Shown: one piece after another, positions 36,846-46,369 of the stretch
How the letters are laid out: the number at the start of each line of letters is the position of its first letter
Numbering within the stretch: the stretch's first letter is position 1
Source: Kumtagia sp052180275
Lineage (GTDB): Bacteria; Pseudomonadota; Alphaproteobacteria; Rhizobiales; Rhizobiaceae
Assembly: GCF_052180275.1 (NCBI RefSeq)
Contig: NZ_CP197465.1
Span: 4,154,001 to 4,218,000, forward strand
Direction of reading: 5' to 3'
DNA length: 64,000 bases
The notes under the pieces: generated by a model
What the model saw: only the letters and a program-made list of their open reading frames with translations
What the model was told of the DNA's origin: nothing
Database searches by the model: none
Translations under genes and position numbers: made by a program

Positions 36846-37868
36846 TCAGTTCGTCAGCCCGTACGGCCGGCGCAACCCGTTCCGCTCCAGCCATTCGATG
36901 GCCGCCCTCGGCTCGTCGGTCTGGATGACGGTCGCGCCACGCTCCGCCCAGAATCCATAGACCTCCTCCGGAAACCCGGCCTGCACGGCAAGCTCGTCGC
37001 CGCGCCCTCGCCCCGTAAAACCGCTCGGCCGGTCGACGATCGGATAGGTGTTGACCCACAGATGCCAGTCGCCGCGGACGGCCACGGCGCGCATCCGCGC
37101 CGCAAACAGCGCACCGCCATCGTCCGGCAGCAGTTTTCGCTCGCCGCGCCAGGCGACCATCTCGACCATGTCAGCCGAAAACGCCCGCGTCACCGTCTCG
37201 ACGAAGCGCGGATCCTCGACCGCGTCGTCGGCGATGATCGGCATGAACCGGAATTTTGGCCCCGCATCCGCCACGGCCTGCTTCACCGCAGCCAGCCGCT
37301 CGGCGGAAAAAATGTTCTCCTTGAGGATGATCTCGCCTTCCATGCCCAGCCGGCGCGCCACCGCCACCATGCCGGCAACGTGGTCGGGGCCGAGCTTGTT
37401 GTCGATGTTGACCAGCACCTGCCCTTTGGCGACCTCCAGCATCTCGGCCAGCGTCGGCACCGTCTCGTCGGTCACCTCACCGCTGCCTTCCACGACGAGG
37501 TGGCAGGTCCGGAGTTCGTCCAACGTGCGCTCGGCCACCTCGCCCTTGCAGTCGGTGGTGCGGTCGAGCCAGCTGTCGTGCATCACCACATACTCACCGT
37601 CCCTGGCGGCGCGCACGTCGAGTTCGACGACCTCGACGCCGAGCCCGATCGAATGGCGCACCCCGGCGCGCGAATTCTCGGCCCAGCGGATGACGCCGTT
37701 CTCCTTCCAGCCGCCGCGATGCGCGACGATCATCACATGATCGCGCCAGCGGTTGGCATTTTCGTAGCGCTCGATGATTTGCTGCACCCGCCCGTCCTGG
37801 GCGAAGGCCGGCATCGGCAAGGTGACCAGCAGGCCGAGGCCCAGCAGGGCGATGAAAGGGCGGCGCAT
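36846..37868 (-). CDS. Periplasmic glycerophosphodiester phosphodiesterase, 340 aa
   Basis: Starts with a signal peptide (RRPFIALLGLGLLVTLP then AFA-Q), so it is exported. MIVAHRGGWKENG gives the catalytic HR pair, WAENSRAGV and VVELDVRAARDG the acidic metal ligands, and VVMHDSWLDRTT the second catalytic His: the GDPD TIM-barrel signature. ATG 37,868 is chosen because it begins the signal peptide; the frame is open 51 codons further but that part is not protein-like. Cleaves glycerophosphodiesters to glycerol 3-phosphate and an alcohol. It converges with coxG and is divergent from the agmatinase gene. Confidence 0.9.
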   Translation of the reverse strand: MRRPFIALLGLGLLVTLPMPAFAQDGRVQQIIERYENANRWRDHVMIVAHRGGWKENGVIRWAENSRAGVRHSIGLGVEVVELDVRAARDGEYVVMHDSWLDRTTDCKGEVAERTLDELRTCHLVVEGSGEVTDETVPTLAEMLEVAKGQVLVNIDNKLGPDHVAGMVAVARRLGMEGEIILKENIFSAERLAAVKQAVADAGPKFRFMPIIADDAVEDPRFVETVTRAFSADMVEMVAWRGERKLLPDDGGALFAARMRAVAVRGDWHLWVNTYPIVDRPSGFTGRGRGDELAVQAGFPEEVYGFWAERGATVIQTDEPRAAIEWLERNGLRRPYGLTN

Positions 37869-38038
37869 CCGACTCGCTCCCGGTTCATTCGGGTTTCGGC
37901 CAGATAGCGGCCCGCCGTGACAGGCCGGTGAATGCAGCCGGCGCAATATCGCCGACGCGGCGCGGGAATTTTTCGGTTGCACCGCCGTCCTATTCCGCCA
38001 ATACCTTGCCGCGCGAAACACGACGGAGATTGGAAAGC

Positions 38039-39034
38039 ATGACGGGATCCGGGATCGATCACGCCTTCACCGCCCGCTCCAACACCGGCCGGGCCACCGA
38101 CCCGACCTATGCCGGCGCGCTCTCTTTCATGCGACGGCGCTATACCAAGAACCTCGCCAACTCCGACGCCGTCGTCTGGGGCATCCCGTTCGACGCCGCC
38201 GTCAGCAACCGGCCGGGCGCCCGCTTCGGGCCGCAGGCGATCCGCCGCGCCTCGGCGATCATGGACAACGACCCGCAATATCCGTTCCACCGCGACCTGT
38301 TCGAGCACCTGGCGGTGATCGACTACGGCGACTGCCGGCTGGACTATGGCAACCACCAGAAAACCCCGGCGACCATCGAGCGCGAAGCCGCGAAAATCCT
38401 GAAGTCCGGCGCGTTCCTGCTGTCACTGGGCGGCGACCATTACGTCACCTGGCCGCTGCTCAAGGCGCATGCCGCAATCCACGGGCCGCTGGCGCTGGTG
38501 CAGTTCGACGCCCACCAGGACACGTGGTTCGACGAGGACAAGCGCATCGACCACGGCTCCTTCGTGGCGCGCGCCGTGCGCGCCGGCATCATCGACCCCG
38601 ACCGCTCGATCCAGATCGGCATCCGCACCCATGCGCCGGACGACTTCGGCGTGAAGATCCTCTACGGCCACGAGGTCGAAGAGATGCGCGCCTCCGACAT
38701 CGCCTATGCGATCGTCGAGCGCACCGGCGGCCACAAGACCTACCTCACCTTCGACATCGACTGCCTCGACCCGGCCTTCGCCCCGGGAACCGGCACGCCG
38801 GTGGCCGGCGGCCCCTCCTCCGCAAAGATGTTCTCGGTGCTGCGCCAGCTGGGCCAGCTCGACATCGCCGGCGCCGACGTGGTCGAGGTTGCGCCAGCCT
38901 ACGACCATGCCGATATAACGGCCATCGCCGGATCGACCGTCGCGCAGCTTTATCTCGGCCTGCTCGCCGAGCGTAAGGCAAGGCTGGCCGACATGAACAA
39001 CAACAACGGCGTGCACCAGGGTCACGGAATCTAG
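38039..39034 (+). CDS. speB: Agmatinase / ureohydrolase family
   Basis: Hydrolyses agmatine to putrescine and urea (or a related guanidino compound) with two Mn ions. LSLGGDHYVTWPL, VQFDAHQDTWFDEDKRIDHG and LTFDIDCLDPAFAPGTGTP contain all six metal ligands of the ureohydrolase fold. It is 331 aa. ATG 38,039 follows GGAGATTGGAAAGC. The family contains agmatinases, guanidinobutyrases and others, so the exact substrate is likely but not proved by motif alone. Confidence 0.88.
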   Translation: MTGSGIDHAFTARSNTGRATDPTYAGALSFMRRRYTKNLANSDAVVWGIPFDAAVSNRPGARFGPQAIRRASAIMDNDPQYPFHRDLFEHLAVIDYGDCRLDYGNHQKTPATIEREAAKILKSGAFLLSLGGDHYVTWPLLKAHAAIHGPLALVQFDAHQDTWFDEDKRIDHGSFVARAVRAGIIDPDRSIQIGIRTHAPDDFGVKILYGHEVEEMRASDIAYAIVERTGGHKTYLTFDIDCLDPAFAPGTGTPVAGGPSSAKMFSVLRQLGQLDIAGADVVEVAPAYDHADITAIAGSTVAQLYLGLLAERKARLADMNNNNGVHQGHGI

Positions 39035-39113
39035 CGCATATCGCATCCCAACCTATTCCGGCCTGGTATCCGACATCGGGCAGAACTTCAGGAATTAAGC
39101 GGAACCGCTTGAA

Positions 39114-40040
39114 ATGAAACCGAAAATCTTCATCGACGGTGAACATGGCACCACTGGCCTGCAGATCCGTGCGCGGCTTGCCGGCCGCGGCGATCTCGAA
39201 GTCATCTCGGTCCCCGTCGAGCGCCGCAAGGATATTTCCGCACGCGCCGAGTTTTTAAATGCCGCCGACGTCGCCATCCTCTGCCTGCCCGACGACGCGG
39301 CGAAGGAGAGCGTGTCGCTGATTGAGAACGACACCACCCGCGTCATCGATGCCTCCACCGCGCACCGCGTCGCCGACGGCTGGACCTACGGTTTCGCCGA
39401 GATGGACAAGGACCAGGCAAAAGCCATCGCCACCGGCAAGCGCATCGCCAACCCCGGTTGTTGGCCGCAGGGACCGATCGCCACGCTGCGCCCGCTGGTC
39501 AGGGCCGGGCTGCTGCCCGCCGATTTTCCGGTCTCGATGAACGGCATTTCCGGTTATTCCGGCGGCGGCCGCACGATGATCGAGGATTATGAGAAGCAGG
39601 GCGAGGACGCCTCGGAGTTCTTCCCCTATGGCCTCACCTTCCAGCACAAGCACGTGCCGGAACTCCGCAAATATGCAGGGCTTTCGCGCGATCCGCTGAT
39701 GCAGCCGGTGGTCGGCAATTTCGCGCAAGGCATGATTACAATCGTCCCGCTGCAACTCGGCACACTCGATCGTGTGCCGAAGGGCGCGGAACTGCATGCG
39801 GCCATTGCCGACCACTATGCGAGCCTATCCGGCGGCGACGTCGAAGTCGCGCCCTTCGCCGCCATCGAGCGCCTGCCGGAGATAAACCCGGAGCGCTACA
39901 ACGACACCAACACGATGAAGCTCTACGTCTTCGCCAATGACGCGAAGGCACAGGCGGTGCTGCTCGCCGTCTACGATAATCTCGGCAAGGGCGCGTCGGG
40001 GGCGGCGGTGCAGAATCTGGATCTGATGATCGGGGCGTGA
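39114..40040 (+). CDS. argC: N-acetyl-gamma-glutamyl-phosphate reductase, short (type 2) form
   Basis: Third step of arginine synthesis: NADPH-dependent reduction of N-acetylglutamyl phosphate. KIFIDGEHGTTGLQIRARLAGR is the nucleotide-binding start of the short ArgC class; IANPGCWPQGPIATLRPL holds the catalytic cysteine and FQHKHVPEL the catalytic histidine. At 308 aa it matches the type 2 class common in alphaproteobacteria, not the ~345-aa type 1. The stop overlaps the GTG of the next gene. Confidence 0.95.
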   Translation: MKPKIFIDGEHGTTGLQIRARLAGRGDLEVISVPVERRKDISARAEFLNAADVAILCLPDDAAKESVSLIENDTTRVIDASTAHRVADGWTYGFAEMDKDQAKAIATGKRIANPGCWPQGPIATLRPLVRAGLLPADFPVSMNGISGYSGGGRTMIEDYEKQGEDASEFFPYGLTFQHKHVPELRKYAGLSRDPLMQPVVGNFAQGMITIVPLQLGTLDRVPKGAELHAAIADHYASLSGGDVEVAPFAAIERLPEINPERYNDTNTMKLYVFANDAKAQAVLLAVYDNLGKGASGAAVQNLDLMIGA

Positions 40041-40873
40041 AGCTGGATTTTCCCGCCCACTGGGCTGTGTTCGATCCGATCCTCATCGCCGAAACCTTTT
40101 CCAGCCGCATCTGGAAAGTGATTCGCGAGGACGGCACGACCGCGATCGTCAAGGCGCTCAAACCCTTCGACGATGTCGAGGACGAATTGCGCGGCGCGCA
40201 TCTGCTGAAATGGTGCGATGGGCACGGCGCGGTGAGGCTGTTCGGCTTCGAAGGCCCGCAGATGCTGATCGAATATGCCGGCGAACGGCATCTTTCCGCT
40301 GAGATCGGCGAATCCGGGGACAATGCAGCCACCGAAGTCGCCGCCGAATTGATGGCAAGACTTCACGCGCCGTTGAATCGTCCTGTCCCGCCCGAGCTCC
40401 AGCCCCTGCGCGACCGTTTCGCCGCGCTGTTCGACAAGGCGAAGGCGGTCCGCTCCGCCGACGCCGATAGTCTCTATGTCGAAGCCGCCGAAATCGCTGA
40501 AAACCTGCTCGCCGACCCGAAGGACGTGCGCCCGCTGCATGGCGACCTGCACCACGACAACGTCCTGCTGTCGTCGCGCGGCTGGCTGGCGATCGATCCC
40601 AAGGGGGTGCTCGGCGACCCCGGCTTCGACGCCGCCAATCTTTTCTACAACCCGCTCGACCGCGACGACCTCTGCCTCGACGAGAACCGTATCGCCTTCA
40701 TGGCCGGCATCTTTGCGAGAACGCTCCGGCAGGACGAACGGCGAATCCTCGACCACGCCTTCGCTTATGGCTGCCTGTCGGCGGCCTGGCATGCCGGCGA
40801 CGACAATGCGGTCGACGAGGAGCGGGAGCTTTCTGTGGCGCGGGCGATCAGGCAGGTCGCGGCGGGGTTGTGA
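40037..40873 (+). CDS. Aminoglycoside/hydroxyurea-type phosphotransferase, 278 aa
   Basis: VRPLHGDLHHDNVLL contains the catalytic Asp and Asn of the aminoglycoside-phosphotransferase fold (Brenner's motif), and WLAIDPKGVLGDPGFDAANLF the metal-binding Asp; the 'DPKGVLGD' version marks the APH(6)/hydroxyurea kinase family. The N-terminal lobe lysine is in TAIVKALKPF. The GTG at 40,037 overlaps the argC stop (GTGA), so it is coupled to arginine synthesis rather than sitting in a resistance element. The true substrate may be a small metabolite; resistance should not be assumed. Confidence 0.85.
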   Translation: MKLDFPAHWAVFDPILIAETFSSRIWKVIREDGTTAIVKALKPFDDVEDELRGAHLLKWCDGHGAVRLFGFEGPQMLIEYAGERHLSAEIGESGDNAATEVAAELMARLHAPLNRPVPPELQPLRDRFAALFDKAKAVRSADADSLYVEAAEIAENLLADPKDVRPLHGDLHHDNVLLSSRGWLAIDPKGVLGDPGFDAANLFYNPLDRDDLCLDENRIAFMAGIFARTLRQDERRILDHAFAYGCLSAAWHAGDDNAVDEERELSVARAIRQVAAGL

Positions 40874-40888
40874 ACTTCATCGGTCTCG

Positions 40889-41093
40889 CCAAGCTGGAAC
40901 ACCCCTCATCCGACCTCGCTTCGCGAGGCCACCTTCTCCCACAAGGGGAGAAGGTGGAGTTTCGCGCAGACGGCTCCGCAGATCGCCAACGTTGACGATT
41001 TGCAGAAGCGGAAATGCCAAGCTCCGACCTTCTCCCCTTGTGGGAGAAGGTGGCCTCGCGAAGCGAGGTCGGATGAGGGGTGTTCCAGCTTGG
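40889..41093. repeat. Perfect 67-bp inverted repeat (RIME-like element)
   Basis: The arms are 40,889-40,955 and 41,027-41,093 and are exact reverse complements by eye, separated by 71 bases. Each arm itself contains smaller palindromes (CCTCGCTTCGCGAGG; ACCTTCTCCC...GGGAGAAGGT). The element fills the space between the kinase gene and the convergent heme A synthase gene, so it could end both transcripts. The arms' 'ACCTTCTCCC' core is shared with the element at 33,152. Confidence 0.85.
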
Positions 41094-41160
41094 CAGGACG
41101 TGGGTGGCCAAGAGCGTGGCGAATGGGCCGACACCAGTGTTCACACGCAGTTCCAGAAGC

Positions 41161-42273
41161 TCAAGTTCTGGCAACTTCCTCTGGCAGCGGATACGCCCCC
41201 TTCGTCCCGCGCCAATGCGCCACGGCAAAACCAAGCACCACCAGCGCCAGGCCCTGGTGCGTCAGCGCGGCGTGTAGATTCACCTGCGTCAGCAAGGTGG
41301 CGACGCCCACCGCCGCCTGCAGCAACAGCAGATGGAACAGGATGAGCGCGCGGCGGGCATGCGTCGTCCTGGGCTGGGCGCGGCGGGTGGCGATCATGTG
41401 CCAAAGGGCGGCGGCCAGCACGATATAGGCGCCGAGCCGATGCACGAACTGTACCGTCTTCGGATTCTCGACCAGATTGCGCCAGACCGGCTCGATGATG
41501 AACAGGTCGCCCGGGATGATGCTGCCATCCATAAGCGGCCAGGTGTTGTAGCTCAACCCCGCATCCAGCCCGGCGACCAGCCCGCCGAGAAAGATCTGGA
41601 ACAAGATCAGTAGGATCAAGATGCCGGCAAAACGCTGGGTCGAGCGATCGGCTGGCGCTGCCGAATGCGGCGCCAGCCCGCGGGCGACGAGCATGGTCGC
41701 GGCGAAGATGATCGAGGCGACGGTCAGGTGCACGGCGAGCCAGGCCGGGTTGACGCTGGTGCGACCGGAGAGCCCGGAAGCAACCATCAGCCAGCCGATG
41801 ACGCCTTGCAGACCGCCGAGGAGAAAAATGCCCGCCAGCTTCGGCGCCAGCCCGCGTTCCAGCCGGCGCGTCGCCCAGAAGAAGGCGAAGGGCAGCGCGA
41901 AAAAGATCACGCCGGCCCAGCGTGCCAGCAGCCGGTGCGCCCATTCCCACCAGAAGATGCGCTTGAACCCGGCCAGATCCATGTCAGCGTTCAGTTCCTT
42001 GAACTGCGGGATCTGCTGATATTTTAGAAACTCCTCCTGCCACTCGGCGTCGCTGAGCGGCGGGATGATGCCGTGGATCGGCTTCCATTCGGTGATCGAC
42101 AGCCCGGACTCGGTGAGCCTTGTCGCGCCCCCGACGACGACGACCGCGAAGATCACCACCAGCGCCACATAGAGCCAGCCGCGCACCAGCGCACGGTTGC
42201 GCAGCAGCCGGTCGCGGCCGGCAAGCGGGGAAGTCATGTCTGTGGCAGCGGTCATCGGCGGAAGGTCCGGCAT
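41161..42273 (-). CDS. ctaA: Heme A synthase CtaA/Cox15
   Basis: Oxidises the C8 methyl of heme O to a formyl group for aa3-type oxidase. About eight transmembrane helices are visible, with the conserved heme-ligand histidines in WWEWAHRLLARW, AWLAVHLTVAS, TVQFVHRLGAY and NLHAALTHQGLAL, and the RLTESGLSITEWKPIHG block of the Cox15 class used by alphaproteobacteria. The start is unclear: ATG 42,273 and ATG 42,255 are both possible and neither has a good ribosome site; GTG 42,327 is less likely. Convergent with the preceding kinase gene and divergent from the DUF2842 gene. Confidence 0.93.
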   Translation of the reverse strand: MPDLPPMTAATDMTSPLAGRDRLLRNRALVRGWLYVALVVIFAVVVVGGATRLTESGLSITEWKPIHGIIPPLSDAEWQEEFLKYQQIPQFKELNADMDLAGFKRIFWWEWAHRLLARWAGVIFFALPFAFFWATRRLERGLAPKLAGIFLLGGLQGVIGWLMVASGLSGRTSVNPAWLAVHLTVASIIFAATMLVARGLAPHSAAPADRSTQRFAGILILLILFQIFLGGLVAGLDAGLSYNTWPLMDGSIIPGDLFIIEPVWRNLVENPKTVQFVHRLGAYIVLAAALWHMIATRRAQPRTTHARRALILFHLLLLQAAVGVATLLTQVNLHAALTHQGLALVVLGFAVAHWRGTKGAYPLPEEVART

Positions 42274-42415
42274 CGATTTTGGCGCGAGGAGTGGACCAGC
42301 AGCCCGGTTGATGCAAGCCGGCTTCACGCGACACGCGGTCGCGTCCGTCGGCCGGATGCCGCAAGCGGTTGCGTCGACGCTCCCGGAGGATTATCGGAGC
42401 GGATAAGGAAACAAC

Positions 42416-42625
42416 ATGCCGATCCGCCTGAAAAAACTCATCGGGACGATTCTCCTCGTCACCCTCGTCATCGTCTACGCGCTGGTCGCCACGATGATCG
42501 CCGTGGCGCAGCTTTCGGAATCCGGACCACTGGTGCATCTCGCCTTCTTCCTGTTCGGCGGTCTGCTGTGGATCCTGCCCGCCATGGGCATCATCAAATG
42601 GATGATGTTGCCGCCGAGAGCGTGA
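42416..42625 (+). CDS. DUF2842 small membrane protein, 69 aa
   Basis: RLKKLIGTILLVTLVIVYALVA forms a first transmembrane helix and HLAFFLFGGLLWILPAMGIIKWM a second, matching the DUF2842 pattern of short two-helix proteins widespread in alphaproteobacteria. The start ATG 42,416 follows AAGGAAACAAC. It lies divergent from ctaA. Function unknown; its frequent position near oxidase-assembly genes hints at a respiratory membrane role, but that is inference. Confidence 0.85.
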   Translation: MPIRLKKLIGTILLVTLVIVYALVATMIAVAQLSESGPLVHLAFFLFGGLLWILPAMGIIKWMMLPPRA

Positions 42626-43037
42626 CCTGCGGGCAGAGCGGCGAGCGTTTTGCACTTGGCCGGAAGGTCTTTTTCATCACGCTTGCAGGGGGCAAATCCA
42701 ATCTCCGGGCGCGGCAAAAGCATGTCACGTCAAAACGCAGTTCGGCGGCATTGCCGGCAACGCGAAATCCCCCAAAACCTGTCTCCACCCGGCTTGCAAG
42801 CCGCCGCCGTGAAGCCCATCAAGCGCTTCTGAACCTGGCGGCCGGATAAACCTTTGTTCGCAAACGGAATTGTGGACTTCACGCAGGAAGCCGCCGATGC
42901 TTTTCGACCTGTCTTCGCGGAACCGATCGGCGGAAGATCGCCTCGCTAACGTCGAGTATTCCTTCACCTTTTGCGGCTAGTCTGGCTGCGTCGCGAACGC
43001 CGCGGCCTTGTTTTGCTTGCGCGCGAAGGATCGAAGG
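42626..43037. other. Gap with no supported gene
   Basis: Short open frames on both strands have no recognisable product or ribosome site. The region should contain the promoter for the acetyltransferase gene at 43,038. No inverted repeat or tRNA was seen. Confidence 0.45.
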
Positions 43038-44261
43038 ATGGCCGAGGCCGTGATGGCGGCACAGGTTCCGTCAGGCGCCTCCCTTTCCGCGCCGCACGGC
43101 CTCGTTCCGGCGGCCAGGTTCATGGTTTCCGGCGCATCAGCCGAAGCGCTCGCGCGATACGAAGCGCTTGATTCCAAAGGTATCTGCGCCCCCGCGCAGA
43201 CAGCCGCTTGGGTCCGCGCCTGGGTCGCCACCGCCAATCCCGACTGCGTCTTCGCAACCATCGTCGAAAACGGCGAGCCAGTGTTTTCGCTCGCCCTCGA
43301 AGTGGTGAAAAAAGGCCCTTGCCGCGTGGCCCGCTTCGTCAGCGGTACCCATGCCAACGGCAATTTCGCACTGGCCGACCCCACCTGGCTGACAGGTGAA
43401 AGGTCCAGCGATATCAATTCCTTGGTGGCGGAAATTGGCAGAGCGCGTCCGAACATCGACGTGCTGGTGCTTGAACGGCTGCTGCCGGATTTCGAAGGCA
43501 TCGCCAATCCGCTGCTGGCCTTGCCCCATATCAACAGCCCGAACCTGGCGCTCGCGCTCAGCCTTCATGGCGGTTTCACGCAGCTTGTTTCGGGACCGAG
43601 CGGCAAACGAAAACGCAAGAAACACCGGACCCAGTCGCGCAAGTACGAAGCCGCCGGCGGCTTCCGCCGGATCGACGCGCGATCGTCCGAAGAGGTCGAC
43701 CGGCTGCTCGACGCGTTCTTCGCCATGAAGATGGCGCGCTTCCGAAAAGCCGGCATTATCAATGTCTTCGCAGAAGCGGATGTGCAGGAATTCTTCCGAA
43801 AACTGTTCCGTGACGCGCTGCCGCTCGACCCGAAACCGTTCTCGCTCCATGCCCTGGAGGTCGGTGGAAAGCTGCGCGCCGTCACCGGCTCCAGCCTGTC
43901 CGGCCAGCGGCTTATCTGCGAATTCGGCGCGATCGCAGAAGACGAAATGGTCAATGCCAGCCCCGGCGAATTCCTGTTCTTCGAGAACATCCAGGAGGCC
44001 TGCCAGCAGGGCCTCGCGATCTACGACTTCAGCGTCGGCGACGAACTCTACAAGCGCCTGTGGTGCGATATCGAAACCCGGCATCTCGACGTGCTGGCGC
44101 CGCTGACGGTCAAGGGCCGGCTGGTCGCCGGCTCGATGCGGCTGCTTGCCGAACTCAAGGCCTTCGTCAAGCACAACCCAACCGTCTGGCGGGTGACGAA
44201 GGCACTGCGCCGCCGCACGATCGGCAAGAAGCCCGCAGAGCTAAACCCTTCGGACGATTGA
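43038..44261 (+). CDS. CelD/BcsL-like GNAT acetyltransferase, 407 aa
   Basis: The C-terminal ~220 residues (KRKKHRTQSRKYEAAGGF, VDRLLDAFFAMKMARFRKAG, LRAVTGSSLSGQRLICEFGA, LAIYDFSVGDELYKRLWCD) follow the pattern of the CelD-type acetyltransferase_6 domain seen in cellulose and exopolysaccharide loci. The N-terminal ~160 residues resemble the paired degenerate GNAT half. ATG 43,038 has GAAGG eight bases upstream; ATG 43,053 is an alternative. It begins the exopolysaccharide module and may acetylate a sugar or a peptide linked to it. Confidence 0.75.
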   Translation: MAEAVMAAQVPSGASLSAPHGLVPAARFMVSGASAEALARYEALDSKGICAPAQTAAWVRAWVATANPDCVFATIVENGEPVFSLALEVVKKGPCRVARFVSGTHANGNFALADPTWLTGERSSDINSLVAEIGRARPNIDVLVLERLLPDFEGIANPLLALPHINSPNLALALSLHGGFTQLVSGPSGKRKRKKHRTQSRKYEAAGGFRRIDARSSEEVDRLLDAFFAMKMARFRKAGIINVFAEADVQEFFRKLFRDALPLDPKPFSLHALEVGGKLRAVTGSSLSGQRLICEFGAIAEDEMVNASPGEFLFFENIQEACQQGLAIYDFSVGDELYKRLWCDIETRHLDVLAPLTVKGRLVAGSMRLLAELKAFVKHNPTVWRVTKALRRRTIGKKPAELNPSDD

Positions 44262-44263
44262 AT

Positions 44264-46369
44264 TTATGCCGCCGTGCGGTCCGGCTGCGGCGCGCCGGCG
44301 TAGTCGGCCGGCGTCACCAGGGTCAAGCCTTCGTAGCCCTTGGCGGCGAGATCGTCGCGCGCCGCCAATACGCCTTCGGCCGGCCCGATGACACTCACCA
44401 AGACCTCGGTTCCCTCGGAGACGAGCCGGCGGATGCTCTCGGCCCCGGCCGGGCCGCATTCGACGATGACGACGTCATAGGCTGCGGACAAGGTGTCCAT
44501 GATCGCCGGCAGCCGGTCGACCGACCGCATCGCCTTGTGCTGGTCGGCGGTGCCGACCGGGATCACGTGGCAGTCGGAATAGTGATCGGAATGAATGGCA
44601 TCGACGAATTTCGCCTCCCCAGTCAGAAGGTCGGTGATGCCGGGAACCTCGTCGTCGCCCAGCATCGGTCGTGACGCCGCCCCCATCGCCGTCAGGTCGA
44701 CCAGCAGCACGCGCAGGCCGGCATCGGCGACATCGCGGGCAACCATGACGGCGCTTGCCGCCCCCTCATCGCCTTCCGGCGAGACGAACAGGGCGCGGGA
44801 GGCGCCGCCGGCGATCAGCATCTCGGCAGCCTCACGCGCCGACAATTCGCCGTGGCGCGGGCCGTCCGGGTCCATTTCCTTAGGTTCGGAGACACCGGCC
44901 GGCGTTTCGATTGGCGCCGGCTCCGGCATGCGAATCTGTTCGACCGGCTCCAAATAGGCGCCTTCGGCCGGCCGCATGGCGCGCCCGGAGAACAGTTCGC
45001 GCAGCAGGATGCCTATCGCCATCAGCAGCAAGGAGCCCGCGAAGGCGGCGCCGACGATCGGGACGATTTTCGGGAAATAAGGGTCGACGGGCACGACGGC
45101 GGGCGAGATGACGCGCGCATCTGCCGGCAGATAGTTGCCGTCGCGCCGCGACGCGGCCTCGCGATAGCGGGTAAGGTAGGATTCGAGCAGTTCGCGCTGC
45201 GCGGCAGCCTCGCGCTCCAGCGCGCGCAGTTCGACTTCCTTTTCGCCGACACGCGACGATTCGGCCTTCAGTCGGTTCAAGTCGGCAACCAGTTGCTCCT
45301 CGCGCAGCTTGGCCGCTTCGGCCGTGTTGGCGAGGCTCTGCAGGATCTTCTGCGCTTCTATCCCGACCTGGCTGTCGAGATCGGCGAGTTGTGATCTCAT
45401 CGAGCGGATGCGCGGGTGGTTGTCGAGCAGTGTCGTGGACAGGTCGGCGATGTCGGCGCGAAGCTGAACCTGGCGTTCGCGCAGCCTCTGGATCAGACCC
45501 GACGAAACGATGTCCGGAAAGGTATCGAGCGATCCGCCGTTGCGCAGCGCCATGCGCACGCTCTCGGCGTTGGCTTCTGCCGCCGCGCGGTTGGCGCGGG
45601 TTCGGGAAAGCTCGGTCGACATCTCGGAAAGCTGCTGCGTCGCCAGCGCCGAATTGTTCTGGCCGATCAGCAGGTCGGACTGCGAGCGATAGGCCGCGAC
45701 CCGCCCCTCGGCCTCTTTGACCTTGGCGGTCAGGGCCTGGATCTCTGGCTCCAGCCATTCGGTCGCGGCGGTGTTGGACTGAATCTTGGCGTCGCGGCTG
45801 AACTGCAGATAGGCCTTGGCGATGGCCGTCGGAACGGCCGCCGCAAACTCTGGATCCTCTGAGGAAAACGCGATTGCGATGACGCGCGTATTCTCGACCC
45901 GGTAGACGTTGAGCCTTTCGCGAAAAGTTTCCAGCACACGGTCCTCGGCGGGAATCTCGCCCGGATCGCTCTTCAACCCGGCCAGGACGAGCAGGCGGCC
46001 CAGCAATGACTGCCCGGCCGCCTTGTCGAATTCCGGCCGGCTTGCGAAGTCCAGATCCTTGGCGACCTGCCTGAGGAGGTCGGTCGAGGTGATCATCTCG
46101 ACCTGGCTGTTGACGGCCTCGGTATCGAAACGGGGATCGGTTTCCGCGGTCCCCCGCTGCTCGGGACGGGTGAAGACCGATTCGCGCGGCTCGATCGACA
46201 GGCGCTCCTCCGCCCTGTAGGCAGGCGTAGCCAGCGACGCTAGGACGAAAGCAAGGCCGGAAACCACGATCGCGACCAGCAGAACGCTCTTCCAAGCCCT
46301 CACCAGGCTGGCGAAGAGCTTTCCGAGGTCGACATCGACATCCCTGGCGCTCGAATTCACGGCTGACAT
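44264..46369 (-). CDS. ExoP/Wzc-like chain-length protein with a degenerate kinase domain, 701 aa
   Basis: Two transmembrane helices (near residues 30-50 and 430-455) flank a long periplasmic coiled-coil region (residues ~190-410), the Wzz/GNVR architecture that sets exopolysaccharide length. The cytoplasmic part resembles a bacterial tyrosine kinase but is damaged. Where Walker A should read 'GEGKS/T', it reads SPEGDEGAASAVMVAR, with no Gly-Lys. The Walker A' 'DxDxR' is VDLTAMG. There is no tyrosine cluster at the C-terminus. It probably acts as a chain-length or channel scaffold without ATPase activity. It ends two bases from the acetyltransferase stop (convergent) and is divergent from the export lipoprotein gene across 246 bases. 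Confidence 0.85.
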   Translation of the reverse strand: MSAVNSSARDVDVDLGKLFASLVRAWKSVLLVAIVVSGLAFVLASLATPAYRAEERLSIEPRESVFTRPEQRGTAETDPRFDTEAVNSQVEMITSTDLLRQVAKDLDFASRPEFDKAAGQSLLGRLLVLAGLKSDPGEIPAEDRVLETFRERLNVYRVENTRVIAIAFSSEDPEFAAAVPTAIAKAYLQFSRDAKIQSNTAATEWLEPEIQALTAKVKEAEGRVAAYRSQSDLLIGQNNSALATQQLSEMSTELSRTRANRAAAEANAESVRMALRNGGSLDTFPDIVSSGLIQRLRERQVQLRADIADLSTTLLDNHPRIRSMRSQLADLDSQVGIEAQKILQSLANTAEAAKLREEQLVADLNRLKAESSRVGEKEVELRALEREAAAQRELLESYLTRYREAASRRDGNYLPADARVISPAVVPVDPYFPKIVPIVGAAFAGSLLLMAIGILLRELFSGRAMRPAEGAYLEPVEQIRMPEPAPIETPAGVSEPKEMDPDGPRHGELSAREAAEMLIAGGASRALFVSPEGDEGAASAVMVARDVADAGLRVLLVDLTAMGAASRPMLGDDEVPGITDLLTGEAKFVDAIHSDHYSDCHVIPVGTADQHKAMRSVDRLPAIMDTLSAAYDVVIVECGPAGAESIRRLVSEGTEVLVSVIGPAEGVLAARDDLAAKGYEGLTLVTPADYAGAPQPDRTAA

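Noticed and set aside
40037..40873. Acquired antibiotic resistance gene
   Set aside because: It is a family kinase coupled to argC in a core region, with no mobile element beside it; resistance is not supported.
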